Of a stretch of 9,819 nt of DNA, positions 1-6,556 are shown piece by piece. The stretch lies in assembly GCA_934667295.1 (NCBI GenBank), contig CAKULR010000053.1, positions 1 to 9,819 on the forward strand, written 5' to 3'. The notes beneath the pieces are model-generated. The model saw nothing but the letters and a program-made list of their open reading frames with translations, did not search any database and had not been told where the DNA came from. The stretch comes from an uncultured Kiritimatiellota bacterium (GTDB lineage: Bacteria; Verrucomicrobiota; Kiritimatiellia; RFP12; UBA1067). Within the stretch, counting starts at the first letter, position 1. Each line of letters opens with the position of its first letter. The position numbers were made by a program, and so were the translations under genes.

Positions 1-356
1 CCGTCCCCGCCCGGCGGCGGCAGCGAGACACCGCCCGCGCGGGCGCGGAGCGGGCCCGCGACGAGGACGCTCGTGCGGATCTGCCGCGCGAGCGCGGGGT
101 CGAGGCGCACCGTCTTCAGCCGCTTCGCCTCGATCGTCACCGTGCGCGCCGCCCCGTCGCGCGTCACCTTCGCGCCGAACCTGCGCGCGCAGTCGAGCAT
201 CCGGTCAACATCGGAGATCGCCGGCATGTTCCGCAGCGTCACCGGCTCCGCCGTCAGCAGCGCCGCCGCGATCATCGGCAGCGCCGCGTTCTTGTTTCCC
301 GGCACGCGGTGCGTCCCCGCGACCGTCTTCCGCCCCTCTATCTGGAACTTTCCCAT
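1..356 (-). CDS. murA: UDP-N-acetylglucosamine 1-carboxyvinyltransferase (MurA), N-terminal part, cut by the window edge
   Basis: MurA transfers enolpyruvate from phosphoenolpyruvate to UDP-GlcNAc, the first committed cytoplasmic step of peptidoglycan synthesis. Only the first 118 codons are present, against about 420 in the family. Seen: GNKNAALP at residues 20-27, whose Lys22-Asn23 match the catalytic Lys22/Asn23 of E. coli MurA; a VTLRNMPAISDVDRM stretch at 39-53; and QIRTSVLVAGP at 92-102, whose Arg94 matches E. coli Arg91. The last visible residues are VSLPPPGGD (110-118). The spacing from the GP at 101-102 is the same as in E. coli, so Asp118 falls where the fosfomycin-reactive Cys115 normally sits. 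Mycobacterium tuberculosis and Chlamydia MurA also carry Asp there. The ATG at 356-354 is chosen because the family N-terminus begins here and a -10 box lies just upstream. The gene is transcribed divergently from the neighbouring tRNA. Confidence 0.93.
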   Translation of the reverse strand, partial: MGKFQIEGRKTVAGTHRVPGNKNAALPMIAAALLTAEPVTLRNMPAISDVDRMLDCARRFGAKVTRDGAARTVTIEAKRLKTVRLDPALARQIRTSVLVAGPLRARAGGVSLPPPGGD

Positions 357-365
357 TGCCCGCAC

Positions 366-371
366 ATTATA
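366..371 (-). promoter_or_regulatory. Probable -10 box of the murA promoter
   Basis: The minus strand reads TATAAT here, a perfect consensus -10 hexamer, with exactly 9 bases between it and the murA ATG. A start point 7 bases past the hexamer would leave a leader of about 3 bases. There is no good -35 hexamer at 16-18 bp and no Shine-Dalgarno sequence in the 9-base gap (GTGCGGGCA). A second -10-like hexamer, TATACT, lies further upstream on the same strand (411-406), inside the palindrome TAGTATACTA, and could give a longer leader of about 43 bases. Confidence 0.6.
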
Positions 372-384
372 CTCATTTTCCCCC

Positions 385-413
385 TTGCACGCCACCACGA
401 AGTGTAGTATACT
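385..413 (+). promoter_or_regulatory. Promoter of the tRNA-Gln gene
   Basis: TTGCAC at 385-390 (-35, keeping the strongly conserved TTG) and TATACT at 408-413 (-10) are separated by exactly 17 bp. The predicted start near 420 lies about 15 bases before the mature tRNA 5' end, a plausible leader for RNase P removal. The -10 sits in a 10-bp perfect palindrome, TAGTATACTA at 405-414, so a -10 can be read on either strand. Confidence 0.65.
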
Positions 414-434
414 AATGCCCGTTTTCAACCACAT

Positions 435-508
435 TGACCCGTGGTGTAATGGTAGCACTGCAGATTCTGATTCTGCCTGTTGGGGTTCGAGTCCCTGCGG
501 GTCAACCA
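435..508 (+). tRNA. tRNA-Gln, anticodon CUG, with encoded CCA
   Basis: A full cloverleaf can be folded. The 7-bp acceptor stem is 435-441 with 498-504. The D arm has stem GTG/CAC and a loop containing the conserved GG. The 5-bp anticodon stem is 460-464 with 472-476, and the loop TTCTGAT places CTG at 467-469. The T arm is 481-485 with 493-497, with loop TTCGAGT; its first two pairs are G-T wobbles. The discriminator is A505 and CCA is encoded at 506-508. The first acceptor pair is T-A (435/504), which matches the weak U1-A72 pair used for recognition by glutaminyl-tRNA synthetase in E. coli. It decodes CAG. It stands alone between murA and nagA with its own promoter and terminator. Confidence 0.96.
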
Positions 509-512
509 TTCA

Positions 513-538
513 AAAACCACCGCACGGGCGGTGGTTTT
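513..538. terminator. Bidirectional intrinsic terminator between tRNA-Gln and nagA
   Basis: The hairpin pairs AAAACCACCG (513-522) with CGGTGGTTTT (529-538) perfectly around the 6-base loop CACGGG. Read on the plus strand it ends in four T and starts 4 bases after the tRNA CCA. Read on the minus strand it ends in five T and lies about 40 bases past the nagA stop. The genes are convergent, so one hairpin can end both transcripts. Confidence 0.85.
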
Positions 539-578
539 CCGTTTTGCCGGGAATCCGCATCCGTCGCGGCGCGGCGGA

Positions 579-1730
579 CTAGATCCTCTGCTCGCCGTCC
601 ACGAAGACGGCGCAGACGTCGAACGTCTGCGGATCGAGAATCGCGAGGTCGGCCACGTAGCCCTTCTCGACCTTGCCGAGGGACGAACCGAGGCCCAGTT
701 CGATTGCCTGGTTCCAGCCCGTCACGCGGATGAGGTCCTTCAGCGGCAGCCCCGTCACCTCCACGAGGTTGCGGAGGCCCTGGTTCATCCAGAGCGTGGA
801 CCCGGCGAGGTTGCCCCCCTCGACAAGGCGCGCCTCGCCGTTCTTCAGGGCGACCTTGAGCCCGCCCATCTCGAACTCGTAGCCGTCCGGACAGTGCGAG
901 CACCGAAGCGAATCCGTGATCATCTGCACGTGCGCGAGGTCGCGCTTCCAGAAGACGAGGCGCAGCATGTCGTCGCAGAGGTGGATGCGGTCGCAGATCA
1001 CCTCGGTGTTGAGGTCGTCCAGCAGGAACCCCGCGCCGACCATGCCGATCTCGCGGTGGTGGAGCTTCGTCATCTGGTTGCAGAAGTGCGTCAGGTGCCG
1101 CAGCCCCGCGTCGTACGCCGGCAGGAACTGCGCGAACGTCGCGCCCGTATGCCCGCAGCTCGGCACGATGCCGTGATCAAGGCACGCCGCCGCGAACGCC
1201 GCCCCGCCCTTCATCTCGGACGCGAAGCTCACGAGCTTCACGGGGGAGATCGCGGAGATGCCCAGCACCTCCCGGATGCTCGGCCTGCGCACGAACGCGG
1301 GGTTCTGCGCGCCGCAGCACGCGGGGTTGATGAACGGACCCTCCAGGTGGATGCCGACCACCTTCGCGAACCGCTCGTCCCGCCGATAGGCCGCCACGGC
1401 CCGCGCCGCCGCCTTCAGCGTCCTGTTCGCGACCGTGAGCGTCGTCGGCAGGAAGCTCGTACAGCCCTCGGCGAGCTTCGCGGACGCGATGGCCGCGATG
1501 GCCTCCGGCGTCGCGTCGCACACGTCGTGCCCGCACGCGCCGTGCAGGTGGACGTCGATGAAGCCGGGGACGAGGTACTTGCCCCGGGCGTCCACGACCG
1601 TGTCGAACCCCGTCTTCGGCACCGCGTCCGTCGTGACGGACCGGATTCTGCCCTTCTCGATGACGACGGACGCCCTTTTCAGGTCGATGCCCGGACTGAT
1701 CACGTGCGCGTTGCGGATAAGTGTCTTCAT
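579..1730 (-). CDS. nagA: N-acetylglucosamine-6-phosphate deacetylase (NagA)
   Basis: A 383-residue cytoplasmic amidohydrolase that removes acetate from GlcNAc-6-P to give GlcN-6-P, feeding amino sugars into glycolysis or wall recycling; the length is normal for the family. Seen: GFIDVHLHG (57-64) with an HxH metal site (His61, His63); HLEGPF with Glu130; SCGHTGAT with His194; HLTHFCNQM with His215; LHHREIGMVGAG (223-234); and ITDS with the catalytic Asp273. Glu130, His194 and His215 correspond to E. coli ligands Glu131, His195 and His216. The HxH pair is absent in E. coli NagA but present in the two-metal B. subtilis type. Odd points are a high Cys content and a CSHC motif (277-280) just after the catalytic Asp. 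The frame stays open upstream into thiN, but ATG 1730 is chosen because the family N-terminus and a promoter both fall there. It is last in the minus-strand run, 10 bases after thiN. No nagB is visible. Confidence 0.93.
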   Translation of the reverse strand: MKTLIRNAHVISPGIDLKRASVVIEKGRIRSVTTDAVPKTGFDTVVDARGKYLVPGFIDVHLHGACGHDVCDATPEAIAAIASAKLAEGCTSFLPTTLTVANRTLKAAARAVAAYRRDERFAKVVGIHLEGPFINPACCGAQNPAFVRRPSIREVLGISAISPVKLVSFASEMKGGAAFAAACLDHGIVPSCGHTGATFAQFLPAYDAGLRHLTHFCNQMTKLHHREIGMVGAGFLLDDLNTEVICDRIHLCDDMLRLVFWKRDLAHVQMITDSLRCSHCPDGYEFEMGGLKVALKNGEARLVEGGNLAGSTLWMNQGLRNLVEVTGLPLKDLIRVTGWNQAIELGLGSSLGKVEKGYVADLAILDPQTFDVCAVFVDGEQRI

Positions 1731-1739
1731 GGTACCGCC

Positions 1740-1748
1740 ATTATACCA
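1740..1748 (-). promoter_or_regulatory. Extended -10 promoter of nagA, overlapping the thiN stop codon
   Basis: The minus strand reads TGG then TATAAT: a perfect -10 with the TGn extension, which can make a -35 box dispensable. None is convincing at 17 bp. The hexamer (1745-1740) ends 9 bases before the nagA ATG. The TAA inside TATAAT (1743-1741) is itself the stop codon of thiN. The short gap GGCGGTACC has no clear Shine-Dalgarno sequence, so an almost leaderless nagA mRNA is predicted, alongside any read-through from thiN. Confidence 0.6.
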
Positions 1749-2391
1749 CAAACGGTTCTTTCCCGGACGGCACCGCAAACGGGCGGTAGACGAGGAGCGG
1801 GCGGTCGCACGCGAGGCGGAACGACGTCCCCGTCGTGCGGTTGAGCGTCCCCCGCCACAGTTCGGCGAGCGAGGCCCCGGCAAGCGGCCATTCGAGCCCG
1901 TCCGACGTCGCCCGCGCCGCCGGGTCGGGCGCGAAGACCGAGACGGCCTCGCCCGGCCGGCAGGCATAACTGCGGACGCCGGTCACGACCGTGAACGTCC
2001 CCGCGTCCGTGACCATCGCGATGTCCGGCGCCGTCCGCGCGAACCCCGGCAGACGGAACACGTTGCCGAGAAAGTGGTCCTCCCGCAGCCCTCCCGCGCC
2101 GAGAATCACGATGCCCGCGCCGCCGAAGCGCGCCACCGCCGTCCGGAACGCCTTGTCGAGGTCGTTCGTCTCCTGCTCGGCAATCGCGACAAACCGTTCG
2201 CCGAGCGCCGCCCGGTCCGCCGCCGAAAGCGAATCGCCGTCGCCCACCACGAGGTCGGGCATGCGCCCCAGCGCGCGCGCCTTCCGGTAGGCCCCGTCGC
2301 AGCAGACGAGCCGCGAAGCCGCGTCAAACGCCGCGCGCGCCAACGGATGCGTCGGCGGCGCACCGTCCGCGAGAATCGCCGTGTTCACCAT
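1741..2391 (-). CDS. thiN: Thiamine pyrophosphokinase
   Basis: A 216-residue cytoplasmic enzyme that moves a pyrophosphate from ATP to thiamine, giving the cofactor thiamine diphosphate directly; used in salvage. Seen in family order: ILADG near the N-terminus (6-10); CCDGAYRKA (30-38); DLVVGDGDSL (46-55), whose acidic residues Asp46, Asp51 and Asp53 fit the Mg-ATP site; QETNDLDKA (73-81), the counterpart of the TDxxKA motif; and ILGAGGLREDHFLGN (96-110), the GGRxDHxLxN motif. The rest is the less conserved C-terminal thiamine-binding domain. QETNDL and REDHxLGN closely resemble the Bacteroidetes-type enzyme. The ATG at 2391 lies 9 bases after the lyase stop, and the minus strand reads TGAGGCGGACGG before it, so that stop codon forms part of a GAGG ribosome binding site. 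This implies coupled translation. No thiamine riboswitch or other thi gene is seen. Confidence 0.92.
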   Translation of the reverse strand: MVNTAILADGAPPTHPLARAAFDAASRLVCCDGAYRKARALGRMPDLVVGDGDSLSAADRAALGERFVAIAEQETNDLDKAFRTAVARFGGAGIVILGAGGLREDHFLGNVFRLPGFARTAPDIAMVTDAGTFTVVTGVRSYACRPGEAVSVFAPDPAARATSDGLEWPLAGASLAELWRGTLNRTTGTSFRLACDRPLLVYRPFAVPSGKEPFVV

Positions 2392-2400
2392 CCGTCCGCC

Positions 2401-4281
2401 TCAGTCCACCGCAAACGCCACGCCGAGGCGCGCCGCGCCCTGCTCCGGCATCGGCACGGTGAACGTGATCTGCGTACAGCCCTTGTTCTCGCCGTCCCAG
2501 GCGTTCGGACCCTGCGCGGGCGTCCGGCACCAGGTCCCCTTCTGCGCGCCCGCCTGCGTCAGGCGCAGCGTCTTCCCCTGTTCGCGGAGCAGCAAGTCAC
2601 CCGTCTCCAACACCTCGGGCGCCGCGTGCGTGACCATCGCCCAGCGAATCGGCGCGCCGGGGCGCAGCCCCTCCACGGTGTCCGTCAGCTCGTAGCGCGT
2701 CCCATCCGCCGCCATCACGCCCCGGCGCAGCACCTGGGTCGCGTTCGTGTAGAGCGACGTGAGGTCGAGCGTCACCGCGCTCGGCGGCGTCTCCGCGACC
2801 TCCCGGACACGCGCGAACCCCGTCACGCGCTGCGGGCAGCCGTCGAGCATCAGGACGTTGTGGGACGACGTTCCGAGGCGGAAGACCCGCCAGCGGTCGG
2901 AATCCTGTTTCATGTCCCAGAGGTTCATCCCCAGCTGTTCGATCTTGTTGTAGTTCTCGGCGCCGAGGTCCAGCGCCCAGCGCACGCCCCGGGCTTCGAG
3001 GATGAACGAACCGCCGTCCATGTGCCCGTGGTTGCCCGAGGGGGAACCGCCCTTCAGGCCCACGAAGAACGCCGTCCGGTTGTCCCAGCTCGACCGCTGG
3101 ATCGTGATCGGCACCGGACCGCCCGCGTTCCAGACGAGCGGCAGGTTCGGCCGCAGGTCCGCCGCCGGCGTCCGCACGTAGAAGAGCCCGTACGCGAACA
3201 TGCGGTTGTTGCCGTGCGCGGGGATGGAGGCCCCCTTCCGCGTCTTCCGTTCCGTGCAGTACCGGCGGTAGGCGTCCGCCTCGAAGTAGGGGAGGAGTTC
3301 GGGACGGTCGAAGCGTTGCGCGAACCACCACGTCGCGGGGCACGTGCCGCGTCCGTTCCCGCCGTCGGCGTAGTTGAAGGTCCGGCCGCTCGGCCCCGTC
3401 ACGAGGTCCGGATAAGCCCCCGTCTCGCGGAACCCCGGCAGGGAGGCGAGGCCGAAGTCGCTGCCCAGCGCCGCCTCCAGAAGCGCGATCGCGGCGAAGT
3501 TGAACTCGACGCCGTAGTTCCAGTAGCCGGGCCCCTCGGGGTAGTTGCCGTTCGGCGCGAGGGCCTTCATCGAATTGGGAAGGTAGTCCACGCAGCGCTG
3601 GACGAGGCGGGCGGTGTCGTCGGGATCCTCCTCGGCGAGCGCGAGCGCGGCGGCGAGCATGCCCGCGTGGCAGACCTGGCCCCAGTTGTTGCTCGCGCGG
3701 ATCCACCACTGCGTCCGCCGTCCCGCCTCCAGTCCGTGGCGGCGCAGGCCGGCGGCGATCTCCCGGCGCGTCGCCGCGTCGAGGTCGGCGTAGAGCCAGT
3801 CGTAGCCCGTGGCGACGGCGAGGGTCATTTCGGCGACGTCGAGGAAATGCGACGGATTCCAGTCCGAGAACGCGCAGACGGCGCGCAGCTCCGCCACGGC
3901 GCGGTCCAGATGCTCGCGGCGTCCGCCCAGGCGGTAGGCGAGCGCGAGCGTGTTGATGCGCAGCAACGCGCGGCGGCTGACGGCGAGCAGACGGCGCCCC
4001 TCCTTGATGCGTTCGACGGGGGACGTCCCCAGGAGCCCGTCCGCGAGCTCCCGCACATGCTCCGCGCCCATCTTCACGTAGGCGTCGGACGCGGCACGCG
4101 CCCTGAGCGCCGCGAATCCCGCCGCGTCCGCGAACAGGCGCGGATGCGGCCGCTGCGCGGCCTTCGCGGTGGCCGCCGCGATATCGGGGCGCGCCGTCTC
4201 GGGCAGTCCGTTGGACGCCCCCTTCCTGCCGCCCCAGGCCACCAGGGGCAGGGCCAGCATGACGCAAAGCAGTTTCTTCAT
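2401..4281 (-). CDS. Secreted heparinase II/III-like polysaccharide lyase
   Basis: A 626-residue protein of the heparinase II/III-like fold, whose members cleave uronic-acid polysaccharides (heparan sulfate, alginate and others) by beta-elimination. An N-terminal signal peptide is visible (MKKLL, then a hydrophobic stretch to about residue 16); no lipobox Cys follows, so a periplasmic or secreted product is expected. Residues about 45-380 form the alpha-helical toroid, with SNNWGQVCHAG at 197-207 (candidate substrate-binding Asn and His205) and EGPGYWNYG at 249-257 (candidate catalytic Tyr). The C-terminal beta-sandwich begins near 390, with GNHGHMDGGSF at 416-425 holding the conserved His of the family and SSHNVLMLDG at 472-481. 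The substrate cannot be read from sequence. The ATG at 4281 overlaps the parC stop (ATGA), so translation is probably coupled. A different lyase specificity is quite possible; membership of the fold family is firm. Confidence 0.85.
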   Translation of the reverse strand: MKKLLCVMLALPLVAWGGRKGASNGLPETARPDIAAATAKAAQRPHPRLFADAAGFAALRARAASDAYVKMGAEHVRELADGLLGTSPVERIKEGRRLLAVSRRALLRINTLALAYRLGGRREHLDRAVAELRAVCAFSDWNPSHFLDVAEMTLAVATGYDWLYADLDAATRREIAAGLRRHGLEAGRRTQWWIRASNNWGQVCHAGMLAAALALAEEDPDDTARLVQRCVDYLPNSMKALAPNGNYPEGPGYWNYGVEFNFAAIALLEAALGSDFGLASLPGFRETGAYPDLVTGPSGRTFNYADGGNGRGTCPATWWFAQRFDRPELLPYFEADAYRRYCTERKTRKGASIPAHGNNRMFAYGLFYVRTPAADLRPNLPLVWNAGGPVPITIQRSSWDNRTAFFVGLKGGSPSGNHGHMDGGSFILEARGVRWALDLGAENYNKIEQLGMNLWDMKQDSDRWRVFRLGTSSHNVLMLDGCPQRVTGFARVREVAETPPSAVTLDLTSLYTNATQVLRRGVMAADGTRYELTDTVEGLRPGAPIRWAMVTHAAPEVLETGDLLLREQGKTLRLTQAGAQKGTWCRTPAQGPNAWDGENKGCTQITFTVPMPEQGAARLGVAFAVD

Positions 4282-6506
4282 AGGATTACCCCCTTGGCGG
4301 CGGCCTCGTCGTCGTTCCACCACGAGCCCTTCGTGGGCGAGACGCGGGCGATGGGCTTCGGCGTGAGCTGGATGCCGCGCGCGGGCGCGCCGCGGATCTC
4401 GACGAGGGGCATCTTGTCGCCCGCCCCCTTGTCCACGGGCTCCAACGGCTGGAAGAGCATCTGGTGGATCTTCTGGTTCTTCGCGGGCTTGAACTTCACG
4501 TAGAGCTTTTCGGGGCAGCCCTCGTCGAAGAAGAGCACCTTGCTCTTCTCGGGCGCGAGGCGGTATTCCTTGTTGTTGATCATGCCGCCGAAGGTGAAGC
4601 GCTTGATGTACGCGAAACCGTAGAGGGGTTCCTCGTAGACACAGACGAACGCGCGGGCGCGGTCCTTCTCGGGGTTGAAGAGGAAGACTTCGAGGAGGTC
4701 CTTGTCGACGAAGATCTTGTCCGAGGGCGGCGTCATCTTGTAGCGGCCGTCCTTCCAGACGAAGACGAGCTTGTCGAGCGAGGAGCACTTGAAGAGCTCG
4801 TCGCCGCCCTTGAGGCCGGACCCCACGAAGTGGTTCTCCTTGTCGTAGCGGATCGTGAGCTCGCTCGCCGTGATCGCGCGCACGTCCACCTCCTTGAACG
4901 CGCCGGCGGCGATCTGCGTCATGCGGGGGTACTTCTTCCCGTACTGCCTGATCAGGCCCCTGAGGTACTTGACCACGAAGGCGCGCAGGTGGAGGAGGTT
5001 GTCCCTGACTTCGGCCTCCTCCTTCTCGATGGCGGCAATCTCCTCGCGGTTCTTGTCGATGTCGAACTGGGAGATGCGGCGGATGGGGATCTTCAGCAGA
5101 CGCTCGATGTCGTCGTCCGTGACCTCCGGGTGGCGCAGGTGCGAGAGGAACGGCGCGAAGCCCGTGCGGATGGTCGCCTTCACGCCCTCGTAGGTCTTCT
5201 CCTTCTCGATGCGCTTGTAGATGCGCTCCTCGATGAAGATGCGGTCGAGCGTGCGGTCGTGGAAGAGCCTGTCGAGCTCGCCGAGGCGGATTTCCTGTTC
5301 GCGCTTCGTGAGGGACATGAGCCGGTCGGCGTTCTTCTGGAGGATCTGCGTGACGCTCATCGCGCGCGGACGCCCCGCGTCCAGCACGATCGGGCGGGAG
5401 GCGATGGACTTCTCGCACGTCGTGAACGCATAGAGCGCGCTCTTCACCTTCTCCTGCGTCGCGCCCGTCGCGAGCTCCAGCTCGATCTGGACCGTCTGCG
5501 AGGTGAGGTCGTGGATCTTGCGCACCGCGACCTTCTTCTTCCGAATCGCCTCCTCGACGGAGGCGGAGAGGGAGTCCGTCGTCTCGCCCCAGGGGAGCTG
5601 CGTGATGACGAGCTTGTTCTTGTCGCGCGCCTCGATGACGGCGCGCACCTTGACCTTGCCGAGTCCGTCCTGGTAGTCCGAGACGTCCATCACGCCGCCG
5701 AGCTGGAAGTCGGGGTAGAGCGTGAAGGGCTTCTTCTGGATGAGGTTGATCTCGGCCTCCAGCAGCTCCGTGAAGTTGTGCGGGAGGATCGCGGTGGAGA
5801 GGCCCACGGCGATGCCGTCCGCGCCGAGCATGAGGAGGAGCGGGATCTTCGCGGGCAGCAGGACGGGTTCCTTGTTGCGCCCGTCGTAGCTCGGCGTGTA
5901 GTCCGTCGTCTTGGGGTTGAACACCTCCTTGCGCGCAAGTTCCGAAAGGCGGCACTCGATGTAGCGCGAGGCGGCGGCGGGCATGCCCGTGAAGAGGTCG
6001 CCGAAGTTGCCCTGTCCGTCGATCAGGTAGCCCTTGCCCTTTCCCCAGAGCTTGTTCGCGAGCACGACGAGCGCGTCGCCGATGGAGGCGTCGCCGTGGG
6101 GGTGGTACTGCATCGCGTGGCCGACGATGTTGGCGACCTTCGTGAAGCGGCCGTCGTCCTTCTCCCAGAGGGAGTGGAGGATGCGGCGCTGCACGGGCTT
6201 GAGGCCGTCCTCGACGGCGGGGATCGCGCGGTTGCAGATGACGTAGGCGGAGTATTCGCGGAAGTTGAAATCGTAGAGGTCGCGCAGGGGTCCGTGCCCG
6301 GTGAGCGTGCCGCCCGGCGGCGGCACGGGCGGAACCCCGCCCGTCGCGGACGGCGCCGGGGCTGTCGGTTCCGCCGGTTCCGGCGCAGCCGTCTTTTCCG
6401 TTTCGGGCGGCTTCCCGTCCGTTGCGCCGGCCACCGTCCCGAACAAATTCAAATCGTCGAAGAGGCTCGGCGGTTCATTCGCGTTCTTGTTGTCTTTCTT
6501 GCTCAT
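4278..6506 (-). CDS. parC: DNA topoisomerase IV subunit A (ParC/GyrA family, Bacteroidetes-like type)
   Basis: A 742-residue type IIA topoisomerase breakage-reunion subunit; with a ParE-type ATPase it passes DNA duplexes through one another to unlink chromosomes and relax supercoils. Residues 1-70 are a polar, Pro/Ala-rich extension that looks disordered. The catalytic core follows: GLKPVQRRIL (101-110), YHPHGDASIGDALV (134-147) and SRYIECRL (180-187) with catalytic Tyr182 preceded by Arg181. SYDGRNKEPVLLP (206-218) and GIAVGLSTAILPHNF (231-245) are as in Bacteroidetes ParC. A coiled-coil gate segment spans about 395-525. A short beta-rich C-terminal region spans about 545-690. No gyrase box (QRRGGKG-like) is seen, which favours topoisomerase IV over gyrase. 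The position of E. coli GyrA Ser83 is Ala140, which I recall as usual in this subtype. The partner parE is not in the window. The upstream exporter gene ends 50 bases before the ATG. Confidence 0.9.
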   Translation of the reverse strand: MSKKDNKNANEPPSLFDDLNLFGTVAGATDGKPPETEKTAAPEPAEPTAPAPSATGGVPPVPPPGGTLTGHGPLRDLYDFNFREYSAYVICNRAIPAVEDGLKPVQRRILHSLWEKDDGRFTKVANIVGHAMQYHPHGDASIGDALVVLANKLWGKGKGYLIDGQGNFGDLFTGMPAAASRYIECRLSELARKEVFNPKTTDYTPSYDGRNKEPVLLPAKIPLLLMLGADGIAVGLSTAILPHNFTELLEAEINLIQKKPFTLYPDFQLGGVMDVSDYQDGLGKVKVRAVIEARDKNKLVITQLPWGETTDSLSASVEEAIRKKKVAVRKIHDLTSQTVQIELELATGATQEKVKSALYAFTTCEKSIASRPIVLDAGRPRAMSVTQILQKNADRLMSLTKREQEIRLGELDRLFHDRTLDRIFIEERIYKRIEKEKTYEGVKATIRTGFAPFLSHLRHPEVTDDDIERLLKIPIRRISQFDIDKNREEIAAIEKEEAEVRDNLLHLRAFVVKYLRGLIRQYGKKYPRMTQIAAGAFKEVDVRAITASELTIRYDKENHFVGSGLKGGDELFKCSSLDKLVFVWKDGRYKMTPPSDKIFVDKDLLEVFLFNPEKDRARAFVCVYEEPLYGFAYIKRFTFGGMINNKEYRLAPEKSKVLFFDEGCPEKLYVKFKPAKNQKIHQMLFQPLEPVDKGAGDKMPLVEIRGAPARGIQLTPKPIARVSPTKGSWWNDDEAAAKGVIL
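4289..4295 (-). promoter_or_regulatory. Ribosome binding site of the lyase gene, inside the end of parC
   Basis: The minus strand reads AAGGGGG here, 7 bases before the ATG at 4281. It lies in the last codons of parC, and the ATG shares two bases with the parC TGA stop. This fixes the lyase start rather than any upstream start in the same long open frame. It also supports re-initiation by ribosomes finishing parC. Confidence 0.6.
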
Positions 6507-6556
6507 CTCGTCTTCAGGATCTTTCGTCTCAAGTCATTCGCATGCGTTCCCGCACC

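Noticed and set aside
480..1844. Plus-strand open frame starting within the tRNA and running through the terminator and nagA
   Set aside because: It crosses a clear tRNA gene and a terminator, is antisense to nagA, and has no recognisable motif.
579..1967. Longer NagA start inside thiN
   Set aside because: The extra residues are low-complexity Arg/Ser/Pro sequence overlapping thiN. The family N-terminus and a promoter both point to ATG 1730.
1731..2400. Thiamine (TPP) riboswitch near thiN
   Set aside because: thiN starts 9 bases after the previous gene, leaving no room for an aptamer, and no CTGAGA-type motif was seen in the flanking gaps.
1435..4503. Very long plus-strand open frame (about 1,000 codons) across nagA, thiN and the lyase
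   Set aside because: It is antisense to three clear genes, its translation is Arg/Ala/Pro-rich with no recognisable motif, and long antisense frames are expected at this GC content.
2401..5955. Reading the lyase as the C-terminal part of a much longer minus-strand protein
   Set aside because: The upstream part of this frame is an out-of-frame shadow of parC. A signal peptide, a ribosome binding site and an ATGA junction all place the start at 4281.
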